Assembly: GCA_021790695.1 (NCBI GenBank)
Contig: JAJYGJ010000222.1
Span: 1-7,315, forward strand
Length of the DNA stretch: 7,315 nt
From: Nitrospirota bacterium
GTDB lineage: Bacteria > Nitrospirota > Thermodesulfovibrionia > Thermodesulfovibrionales > JdFR-88
Reading direction: 5' to 3'
Under the pieces are notes generated by a model. It was not told the origin of the DNA. It made no database searches and saw only the letters and a list, made by a program, of their open reading frames with translations. Shown piece by piece: positions 1-6,263 of this stretch; position 1 is the first letter of the stretch, and the number at the start of each line of letters is the position of its first letter. The position numbers were made by a program, and so were the translations under genes.

Positions 1-1704
1 CTTTTTCCCACGGCGAAAACAACGTCCGGCCGGGTGATCGTGGGCGTTGACATAGGGCACAAAAATGTAAATTTGGTGAAAGCGGCCAAATCCCACGGCA
101 GATGGGAAATTCCGGATTGGAGGAGCATCCCGATCCCCGGGGATATCGGCAGGGGATCGGACGAGTTCGATGATTTCCTCAGGCGGGAGGTGTCTGCCTT
201 TTGCGGACATGCCGGCAAAACCGAAATATGGGCCGTCATGTCCTCGGCCCAGGCCCATGTGCAGCTCGTCCGCATCCCGAAGGTCTCCGGCGAGCATTTC
301 GAGGCGGCCGTCCAGTGGGGCCTGAAAAAAGAGATCGCCTTCGAGGAAAAAGATTATTCCTTCGGCTACGAAATGCAGGGGGAAGTTATCGAGGGGGACG
401 TCAAAAAAAATAATGTCATGTGCTATTTCGCCCCCGTCCGGGAGATAGAAAGGGCCAAAAATCTCTTCAGCAGGATCGGAGCGCCGCTCACGGGCGTGTC
501 GATTGTCCCTTTTGCGGTACAGAATATTTTCATGAATTATGCGGCGGCGCAACGGGGAAAAAATGTCGCGTGCCTGTTTATCGGCAACGACTTTTCGCGC
601 ATTGACCTGTACACCGGCGGAAAACTGGCGCTCTCCAGGGACATCAAAACGGGCGTCAACAGCATGATCGAGATGCTGATGGAAGAAGTGAAAGGCCGGG
701 GTTTTTCCAATGATTTGCCGGGGGACGGGGGTCGCGCGCTTTCGAACGAGGAAGCGCGGAAAATCCTTCTTGCCTTCTCCCGGGACGGCAATGAACCCAT
801 CCCGCCGGCAAACGGCTCCGGGCTCGGCCGGGCGGAGGCCGGCGGCATCGTCGCCCCCGTAATAGAAAGGATCACGCGCCAGATCGAGAGGACCTTCAAG
901 CACTTCGAGGGGACGCAGGGGCGCGGCAAGATCGACAAGTTGTTCATTTCAAGCGTAATGCCCTGCAAGGCAATATGCGGTTATTTCAGCGAGCAACTGG
1001 GCATCGGGTGCGCCGTTTTCGACCCCCTTGGGCAGGCGCTTGAGGCCTGCAGCCCTGATGAACGTATTGCGCTCGTTCCCGCTTTCGGCATGGCGCTCTC
1101 GGACGCCCATACGCCCAATTTCATCCTCTCCTACAAGGAAATAAAAAGACGGGCGTATATCGCCAGGGTGAACCGGGTGATCCTGGCGGCCATGGCCGCC
1201 TCCCTGCTTGTCTGCTCGGCCCTGACCGCATACGAATGGCACGGCGCCTCCCGGAAAAAGGCCGAACTGGCCGCGCTTGAAAGGCAGCTTCAAACGTTCT
1301 CCCCGGTAAGCAAGGGGGCGGTCCTCAAGATGGCGGACGAGGCGGGGCAAAAGGCGCGGCAATACGCCGGACAATGCAGGAGAGAAAGGGCCCTGGCCCT
1401 GATCGGGGAGATATCCCGGCTCACGCCGGCATCCGTGAGCTTAAGCAGCCTTAACGCCGATCTGGCGGAAAATGCATTGAACACAAACGCAGGCGCCGGG
1501 CAAAAAGAAAACGGAAACGCGGTCATAAGCGGGGCCATCAGCGGCGATGCCAATATGCTGGAGGCGATGTTCGCCATGTATGTCATGAGGCTAAGGTCCT
1601 CGCCGCTTTTCTCCGGTGTGAGCGTTTCGTCAACCAGGATCGAGCGCGACGGGCACGGCGCATCCCTTGCTTTTACGCTGGCCCTGAAAATGGGGCGCAA
1701 ATGA
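1..1704 (+). CDS. PilM-PilN fusion / GspL-like inner-membrane assembly protein (5' end probably outside window)
   Basis: Alignment-complex protein of a type IV filament machine, joining a cytoplasmic actin-like PilM half to a PilN-like membrane half in one chain, as in GspL. Residues are counted from a GTG at 34. Residues 1-350 look like the PilM/SHS2 actin-like fold: VGVDIG (3-8) is the first phosphate motif, and CLFIGNDFS (180-188) sits where the second is expected. A basic stretch (367-380) precedes one membrane helix (about 380-400), then a charged coiled-coil-like segment (404-420) and a periplasmic PilN/GspL-type domain with TPASVSL and the late SSPLFSGVSV strand. The frame is open from base 1, there is no ribosome binding site before GTG 34, and PilM proteins usually carry about ten residues before the VGxDIG strand, so the real start is probably upstream of the window. 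The stop overlaps the next start (ATGA). Family is secure; the exact start is not. Confidence 0.85.
   Translation, partial: LFPTAKTTSGRVIVGVDIGHKNVNLVKAAKSHGRWEIPDWRSIPIPGDIGRGSDEFDDFLRREVSAFCGHAGKTEIWAVMSSAQAHVQLVRIPKVSGEHFEAAVQWGLKKEIAFEEKDYSFGYEMQGEVIEGDVKKNNVMCYFAPVREIERAKNLFSRIGAPLTGVSIVPFAVQNIFMNYAAAQRGKNVACLFIGNDFSRIDLYTGGKLALSRDIKTGVNSMIEMLMEEVKGRGFSNDLPGDGGRALSNEEARKILLAFSRDGNEPIPPANGSGLGRAEAGGIVAPVIERITRQIERTFKHFEGTQGRGKIDKLFISSVMPCKAICGYFSEQLGIGCAVFDPLGQALEACSPDERIALVPAFGMALSDAHTPNFILSYKEIKRRAYIARVNRVILAAMAASLLVCSALTAYEWHGASRKKAELAALERQLQTFSPVSKGAVLKMADEAGQKARQYAGQCRRERALALIGEISRLTPASVSLSSLNADLAENALNTNAGAGQKENGNAVISGAISGDANMLEAMFAMYVMRLRSSPLFSGVSVSSTRIERDGHGASLAFTLALKMGRK
403..410 (+). 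repeat. A8 homopolymer tract in the PilM-like half
   Basis: Eight consecutive A bases encode Lys-Lys and the start of Asn (residues 124-126 counted from GTG 34) inside the actin-like domain. The flanking protein sequence is consistent with the PilM family in the given frame, so no frameshift is present here. Confidence 0.9.
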
Positions 1705-2294
1705 ATAAAATCGCCGGGGCGGTCCCCATCCCGAAGGAGTGCATGTCCAAGCTGGTTATCAGCCTGGCCGCCATAGCCGTCTTTGTCCTGGCCGCCGTTG
1801 TCCCGGGCCGTCTGGCCGTGAAGCGCCTGGACAGGAAGATCAGCGCGGCGCGCATGGAGCTTGATGAAGGCAGGAGCCTGCTGCCCCTTTATGAAACCCT
1901 GAAAAGGGCCTCCGATGATCCGCCGGGAAAATCCGCGGGTCCGTCAGTAAAATCAACGCCGGGCGATATCCCTGCCATATCTGCGGAGGCCGGACCCGGG
2001 CCGGGCGGTTTTGGCCGGGCCCTCCTGGAGATAGGGGACATCTCCGCGAAATCGGCGTTGCGGACCGTGGACGTCAGCATGGATTTAAACGATCTGCCCG
2101 GAAAGGGCGTCAAAAAGGCCGGGCCGGTTGCGGTGGATATGACCCTCGAGGGCGGCTTCTCAAACTTCAGGCAGTTCCTGGTCGGCCTCTGCGCGCTTCC
2201 ATACCTGGACAATATCGAATATCTTTCGATTGCACCCGCGCCGCATGGAGGAGTGCTTGACTTCAAGACAAAAATCGCGCTCAGGACGGGTTGA
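1701..2294 (+). CDS. PilO/GspM-like inner-membrane alignment protein
   Basis: Probable partner of the PilN half of the upstream fusion in the inner-membrane alignment complex. The 197-residue protein has a short cytoplasmic N-terminus, one membrane helix (about 17-35), a charged coiled-coil-like segment (41-70), a Pro/Gly/Ser-rich linker (71-105) and a C-terminal alpha/beta domain (106-197). That domain contains VDMTLEGGFSNFRQFLVGL (145-163), which fits the 'v-l-l-G-x-x-x-x-f-x-x-F-l-x-x-L' pattern of PilO/GspM ferredoxin-like domains. Sequence identity in this family is always low, so the call rests on topology, this motif and position between PilM/N-like and PilP-like genes. The ATG at 1701 overlaps the preceding stop, suggesting translational coupling. 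A second ATG at 1743 has a GAAGGAG just upstream and would give a 183-residue protein with a more typical short N-terminus; either start is possible. MshJ-like is an equivalent description. Confidence 0.75.
   Translation: MNKIAGAVPIPKECMSKLVISLAAIAVFVLAAVVPGRLAVKRLDRKISAARMELDEGRSLLPLYETLKRASDDPPGKSAGPSVKSTPGDIPAISAEAGPGPGGFGRALLEIGDISAKSALRTVDVSMDLNDLPGKGVKKAGPVAVDMTLEGGFSNFRQFLVGLCALPYLDNIEYLSIAPAPHGGVLDFKTKIALRTG
1733..1739 (+). promoter_or_regulatory. Candidate ribosome binding site for an alternative PilO-like start
   Basis: GAAGGAG lies 3 bases before the in-frame ATG at 1743. The spacing is short, but this is a better Shine-Dalgarno match than anything before the ATG at 1701. It leaves open whether the PilO-like protein starts at 1701 (coupled to the upstream stop) or at 1743, 14 residues later. 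Confidence 0.4.
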
Positions 2295-2295
2295 A

Positions 2296-2301
2296 AGGAG
2301 G
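2296..2301 (+). promoter_or_regulatory. Strong ribosome binding site for the PilP-like gene
   Basis: AGGAGG, extended to AAAGGAGGGG at 2294-2303, lies 4 bases before GTG 2306. It decides the start of the PilP-like gene. The in-frame TTG at 2291 would place this site inside the coding region and has no Shine-Dalgarno of its own, so it is unlikely to be used. The site begins directly at the stop codon of the PilO-like gene (2292-2294). Confidence 0.75.
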
Positions 2302-2305
2302 GGCG

Positions 2306-2806
2306 GTGGATAAATCGAATAAAAGACAGACCATAATAGTGGCGGCCGCAATCGCCGTGTCCTTATACGGCCTGTTCAACCTGGGCTTTTCGTCCTCGAA
2401 CGCGGGGCGCGCGCCAAGCCTTCCGGATGCGCAGGCGCAGGCCGCCGAAGTAAAGGCGTTTGCCGCGCGGGCATACGCGGAAATCCTCAAGGCGCAGCCC
2501 TCCGCATTTGACGTCTACGTGATAAAACAGGCCGGAAGGGCCTGGGGGCGGGACCCTTTCTCCGGGAACATCTTTACGGGAAGCGGGACGGCCGGCGAAC
2601 CCGGTCCGCATCCCCTTTTTGTGTATAACGGCTACGTGACAAGGGGCGGCCGGAAGGTCGCGGTCATCGATAACAGGGAGTACCTGGCCGGCCAGCAACT
2701 GGAAAAAAAGGGTTTTTTTCTGAAAGCGATATCGCCCTCCGGGGTCCTGATAGAAAACGACAGAGGGGAGGCGGAATTTGAGATCCCGATATCAAGGTTC
2801 AGGTAA
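2306..2806 (+). CDS. PilP/GspC-like alignment protein contacting the secretin
   Basis: Periplasmic connector expected to link the inner-membrane PilN/PilO-type proteins to the N-terminal domains of the secretin encoded next. The 166-residue product has a short basic N-terminus, one membrane helix (about 9-29), an Ala/Gln-rich segment (40-64), the RDPF motif (82-85) that commonly precedes the folded domain in PilP and GspC, and a beta-rich HR/PilP domain (about 103-162) with LFVYNGYV, KVAVIDNREYLAGQ and FFLKAISPSGVLI. There is no PDZ domain, unlike classical GspC, and no cysteine at all, so it is not a lipoprotein like typical PilP and is probably held by its N-terminal helix. The GTG start at 2306 is chosen for the AGGAGG before it. 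It sits between the PilO-like and secretin genes, the usual O-P-Q order. MshK-like is another possible label. Confidence 0.75.
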   Translation: MDKSNKRQTIIVAAAIAVSLYGLFNLGFSSSNAGRAPSLPDAQAQAAEVKAFAARAYAEILKAQPSAFDVYVIKQAGRAWGRDPFSGNIFTGSGTAGEPGPHPLFVYNGYVTRGGRKVAVIDNREYLAGQQLEKKGFFLKAISPSGVLIENDRGEAEFEIPISRFR

Positions 2807-2824
2807 AGGGCGGATTCCGGGAGA

Positions 2825-4555
2825 ATGAGGGGTTTTCCGCGGCTGCCGCACGGTCGGGCAGGGGCATCATTACTGATTATTTCCATTTTTTTCACCGCGC
2901 TCGCAGGGTGTGCCGGCGGCAACCGGGCGGTCAAGCCTTCTTTCCGGGAGATGGAGCACTGGGAAAAACTCGCGAAGATATCCCGGGGCTATTCACCGTC
3001 GCCGATCGAGAGCAATAGCAGCAGCAGCAATATCGTTGCGGTCTGGGTCAACGGTCAGGTGTCCGCGGTGCGTAGCAAACCGCGTCGCACGCAAAAGATA
3101 AGCCTCCAGTTGCACAACGCGGACGTGAAAGCCATATTGCGCGCAATGGCCCTGTCCAGGGACGTCAACCTCCTTGTCCCGGATGACATCAACGGGACCG
3201 CAAGCATTGATTTCAACGAGGTGCCGTGGGACCAGGCGTTTCTAAGCCTCCTCAAATCCTACGGCCTTGCATATGCCTGGCAGGGCGATGTCCTCCGGGT
3301 GCTTTCCCTGAAAGACATGCAACAGGACCTCGCGGCCGAGGCGCTCAAAATGAAGCTGGAGGCGGCAAGCCCGCTTGCCACCATCGTCGTGCCGGTCCAC
3401 TATGCCGACGCCAAGGCCCTCGGCTCAAACCTCCGGAAATTGCTGGAGGCCGGGGAGACAAAAACAACAAAAACCCGAAGCTCGGTGCTCGTGGACGACT
3501 ACAGCAACTCGCTCATCATCCAGGCCGCGCCGGACGAAGCAGGAGAAATGCTCTCCGTAATAAGAAAGATCGACAGGCCGGCCGAGCAGGTGCTTATACG
3601 CGCCAATATCGTCGAAACCACCCTGGAAGAGGCGCGGGCCCTCGGCATCCAGTGGGGCGGCATCATGCAGACAAACGCCAACGGCAACAACAAGGTGTGG
3701 ATAACGCCGGGAGGTTCGGCCGGCACCCTGACAACAGGCAGCTCGGGCTCCTCCAGCGGAGGCGGCACCATAACCCCCTCCTATACCCCCGCGTCGGGCG
3801 CCACGGGGATAAGCCAGCAGGGTTTCGGCGTCAATTTTCCCGTATCGCCGGCCACGATATTAAGCAAGGGCGTCGGGTCCCTGGGGCTCCTTTACGGCAG
3901 TCTCTCCGGCAACATCCTCGACATGCAGTTGCAGGCGCTCCAGACGGAAGGCAACGTCAAAATCATATCGAGCCCTTCCATTACCACGCTCGACAACCAG
4001 CAGGCGTTCACCGAGAGCGGCACCAGGGTGCCCTATGTGACGTACACGTTCTCCGGGTCGTCAACCACGCCGACGGTAAACTTTGTCAATGCCGTCCTCA
4101 AGCTCGAGATCACCCCCCATATCATCGGCGGCACCAACCTGAAGATGACCATCGACGTCATGAAGGACGACGTCGATACTTCGCGCGAGGTGCAGGGGAA
4201 CCCTTTCATTCTCTCAAAGCAGACCCAGACGACGCTGATTGTGAGAAACGGCGAGACCATTGTCATATCCGGGCTGACCAGCCAGAACATCACGTCCTCG
4301 GAAAGCGGGGTGCCGGTCCTGAGGGACATCCCCGTCCTGGGATGGCTTTTCAAGGGGGAAAGCCGGGACAACCAGATGAACCAGGTGCTTATATTCATTA
4401 CCCCGTATATCCTGCCAAGGATGACCGCGTCGTCCGCCGCGCAGCCTGAAATGAAAAACGCCGGGGGGGGAGCGTTAAAAATAAAAAGCGGCGCGCCGGC
4501 GAAGGCGGGTATGCCCGAGGCGCCGCGCCGCCCACCGTCAGGTAGCGGCCCATGA
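2825..4555 (+). CDS. Outer-membrane lipoprotein secretin (PilQ/MshL/GspD family)
   Basis: Forms the outer-membrane ring through which the filament or substrate passes. The 576-residue precursor has a lipoprotein signal with lipobox LAGC ending at Cys29, followed by Ala, which suits outer-membrane sorting and suggests self-targeting as in MshL and BfpB. A polar Ser/Asn-rich linker precedes an STN/N0 domain (about 90-160, LQLHNADVKAILRAMA), one N1-type domain (about 185-258, VPVHYADAKAL to IDRPAEQVLI) and the secretin core (about 255-530). The core includes KIISSPSITTLDNQQA, the GETIVISGL strand, VPVLRDIPVLGWLFKG and the final IFITPYIL. A Ser/Gly/Thr-rich insertion at about 297-325 interrupts the first part of the core. 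With only one N1-type domain it resembles PilQ/MshL more than GspD, which has N0-N3; no AMIN domains are present. A Pro/Ala/Lys tail of about 45 residues follows the core. The GGGAG before ATG 2825 is very close to the start. The stop overlaps the ATPase start. Confidence 0.92.
   Translation: MRGFPRLPHGRAGASLLIISIFFTALAGCAGGNRAVKPSFREMEHWEKLAKISRGYSPSPIESNSSSSNIVAVWVNGQVSAVRSKPRRTQKISLQLHNADVKAILRAMALSRDVNLLVPDDINGTASIDFNEVPWDQAFLSLLKSYGLAYAWQGDVLRVLSLKDMQQDLAAEALKMKLEAASPLATIVVPVHYADAKALGSNLRKLLEAGETKTTKTRSSVLVDDYSNSLIIQAAPDEAGEMLSVIRKIDRPAEQVLIRANIVETTLEEARALGIQWGGIMQTNANGNNKVWITPGGSAGTLTTGSSGSSSGGGTITPSYTPASGATGISQQGFGVNFPVSPATILSKGVGSLGLLYGSLSGNILDMQLQALQTEGNVKIISSPSITTLDNQQAFTESGTRVPYVTYTFSGSSTTPTVNFVNAVLKLEITPHIIGGTNLKMTIDVMKDDVDTSREVQGNPFILSKQTQTTLIVRNGETIVISGLTSQNITSSESGVPVLRDIPVLGWLFKGESRDNQMNQVLIFITPYILPRMTASSAAQPEMKNAGGGALKIKSGAPAKAGMPEAPRRPPSGSGP
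4463..4470 (+). repeat. G8 homopolymer tract in the secretin tail
   Basis: Eight consecutive G bases encode part of an Ala-Gly-Gly-Gly stretch about 16 residues after the end of the conserved secretin core. It is the longest G run in the window. In the frame as given, the gene reads through to the stop at 4553-4555. Confidence 0.9.
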
Positions 4556-6255
4556 TTTCAAGGAAGCGGCTGGGGGAGATGCTGACCGACAGCGGGCTGC
4601 TGACCGCGGCGCAGCTTGAAGCGGCCCTGGAGGGCCAGAAAAAATCAGGCCTTAAACTCGGCAAGTACCTCGTACAAAGGGGCATCGTCTCCGAAATGCA
4701 GATCGTCGAGACCCTCTGCGGGCAGATGAAGATAAACAGGTACCATCCGGACAACTTCCCGATGGAACCGGGGCTTGCCGATCTCGTCCCTTACGACATT
4801 GCCCAGAAATGCCAGGTCGCCCCCCTGCGGAGAAAGGGGCGCCTGCTCAACGTGGCGGCCACGGACCCCCTGGACATAGTGTCGATGGACTCCGTTGAAG
4901 ACCGGACGGACTGCGAAGTGGAGCCTGTCATCTGCACGGAAATGGAATTGACGAACCTGCACAGGATACTCTATCCGGCACAGTTGGGGCTTGGCGGGAT
5001 CGTGGCCGGCATGGAAGGGGAAGACGGGCCCGACTTTGAAAAGGCGGAAGACGCCCCGGGGGACATCCAGCTTGTGGCGTCGCAGGACATGGGCAATGCC
5101 CCCGCCGTCATACGGCTTGTGAACTCCATATTCTCCAACGCCATCCAGGAGCGGGCAAGCGATGTCCACATAAGCCCGCAGCAAAGCGGCGTGCAGGTGC
5201 GCTTCAGGATCGACGGGAAGCTCCACGGCATGCCCGCGCCCCCGAAATCGATGTTCCTGCCCGCGGCGGCGCGCATCAAGATCCTGGCCGGCATGGACAT
5301 AACCCAGTCCAGGGTGCCGCAGGACGGCCGCTTCACGCTCCGCATGGGCGGCAGGCTCATAAACGTGAGGGCATCGACCGTCCCCACGCTGCACGGCGAA
5401 AACGTCGTGCTGAGGCTGCTCGACACCAGCTCCGGCATCCTGACCCTGGACAGGCTCGGCATGTCGGGGGCTGACGCGGAAAAGATAAGGGGCATGATCC
5501 ACAAACCATACGGGATGATCCTCAGCACCGGCCCGACCGGCAGCGGGAAAACGAGCAGCCTGTACGCCATCCTCCGGGAGATCGACACCCCGGAGGCGCA
5601 TATCATAACCCTTGAGGACCCGGTCGAGTACAAGATCGAAAGCATCCGCCAGATACAGCTCAATGCAAGGGCCGGCATGACGTTCGCAAGCGGCCTGAGG
5701 GCGGTCCTCCGCCAGGACCCCGACGTGATCATGGTCGGGGAGATCAGGGATGCCGAGACCGCAGGCATCGCGGCCAGGGCGGCCCAGACAGGGCACAGGC
5801 TCCTCTCCACCATGCACACCAATGACGCCTCCGGGGCGGTCTCCAGGCTTATCGACATGGGCATAGAGCCGTATCTTGTCTCCTCGATCCTCCTCGTCTC
5901 TTTCGCCCAAAGGCTCATAAGGACGATCTGCCCTTACTGCAAGGAGCCGCACACCCCGCCCGAAAAGGCCCTCGCCTCCTGGGGGCTGGAGGGAAAGGAG
6001 GGCGCGGTCTTCATGCGCGGGCGCGGCTGCCAGCAGTGCATGCAGACGGGTTTTAGCGGCAGGACCGGCATCTTCGAGGTGCTGGTAAACGATGAGGACA
6101 TTCAGGAGATGATATTGGGGAAGGCCCCGGCCCAGGAGATAACCCGCCAGGCGGTCTCGTCCGGCAGAATGAGGACCCTGAGGCAGGACGCGGCGGACAA
6201 GGTCGCCGCGGGCATCACCACTTTGGAGGAGGCCCAGGCGACCGTGATGTCGTAA
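4552..6255 (+). CDS. Assembly ATPase, GspE/PilB/MshE family, with N-terminal MshEN domain
   Basis: Cytoplasmic hexameric ATPase that powers filament assembly (extension) by acting on the platform protein encoded next. Of 567 residues, the first 60 form an MshEN (T2SSE N-terminal) module with two 24-residue repeats (6-29 and 35-58) split by 5 residues, the layout of the cyclic di-GMP receptor domain. The N2 domain (about 170-300) includes the conserved ASDVHI segment. All catalytic elements are present: Walker A GPTGSGKT (327-334, Lys333), Asp box TLEDPVEY (353-360), Walker B IMVGEIRD (393-400, Glu397) and His box around TGHRLLSTMHTND (413-425). A CPYC...CQQC zinc tetracysteine (460/463/493/496) marks a GspE/PilB/MshE extension ATPase rather than a PilT retraction ATPase. 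The ATG overlaps the secretin stop (ATGA) with no strong ribosome binding site, so translation is probably coupled. Whether the orthologue is GspE, PilB or MshE cannot be settled from one sequence. Confidence 0.95.
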   Translation: MISRKRLGEMLTDSGLLTAAQLEAALEGQKKSGLKLGKYLVQRGIVSEMQIVETLCGQMKINRYHPDNFPMEPGLADLVPYDIAQKCQVAPLRRKGRLLNVAATDPLDIVSMDSVEDRTDCEVEPVICTEMELTNLHRILYPAQLGLGGIVAGMEGEDGPDFEKAEDAPGDIQLVASQDMGNAPAVIRLVNSIFSNAIQERASDVHISPQQSGVQVRFRIDGKLHGMPAPPKSMFLPAAARIKILAGMDITQSRVPQDGRFTLRMGGRLINVRASTVPTLHGENVVLRLLDTSSGILTLDRLGMSGADAEKIRGMIHKPYGMILSTGPTGSGKTSSLYAILREIDTPEAHIITLEDPVEYKIESIRQIQLNARAGMTFASGLRAVLRQDPDVIMVGEIRDAETAGIAARAAQTGHRLLSTMHTNDASGAVSRLIDMGIEPYLVSSILLVSFAQRLIRTICPYCKEPHTPPEKALASWGLEGKEGAVFMRGRGCQQCMQTGFSGRTGIFEVLVNDEDIQEMILGKAPAQEITRQAVSSGRMRTLRQDAADKVAAGITTLEEAQATVMS

Positions 6256-6259
6256 GGGA
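6254..6259 (+). promoter_or_regulatory. Ribosome binding site for the GspF-like gene
   Basis: AAGGGA starts within the stop codon of the ATPase gene and ends 4 bases before ATG 6264, a normal if modest Shine-Dalgarno. It fixes the start of the GspF-like gene, whose conserved N-terminal sequence begins directly at that ATG. Confidence 0.55.
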
Positions 6260-6263
6260 AAAA

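Noticed and set aside
2291..2305. TTG at 2291 as the start of the PilP-like gene
   Set aside because: It has no ribosome binding site and would translate the strong AGGAGG that serves GTG 2306.
2702..2720. A perfect GA7-GGG-T7C palindrome that looks like a hairpin followed by a T run
   Set aside because: It lies inside the PilP-like HR domain and encodes the in-frame EKKGFF segment. The stem is only A-U plus one G-C pair, too weak for an intrinsic terminator, and the operon continues with intact genes.
2807..2824. The 18-base gap before the secretin as a possible promoter or terminator
   Set aside because: Too short for a promoter, with no hairpin or T run. It only holds purine-rich bases that may serve as a ribosome binding site.
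3010..3030. AGC/CAG triplet run in the secretin, considered as a microsatellite
   Set aside because: Only about four consecutive units, encoding a short Ser run in a polar linker; too short to suggest an expandable repeat.
3226..4449. A 407-codon open frame in another plus-strand frame inside the secretin gene
   Set aside because: Its translation is dominated by Arg, Gly, His and Pro without hydrophobic periodicity, while the secretin frame shows conserved motifs along the same stretch. It is a GC-driven shadow.
4971..5918. A 315-codon minus-strand open frame with membrane-like Leu/Ser-rich stretches
   Set aside because: It is fully antisense to the catalytic core of the ATPase. No start context or domain supports it.
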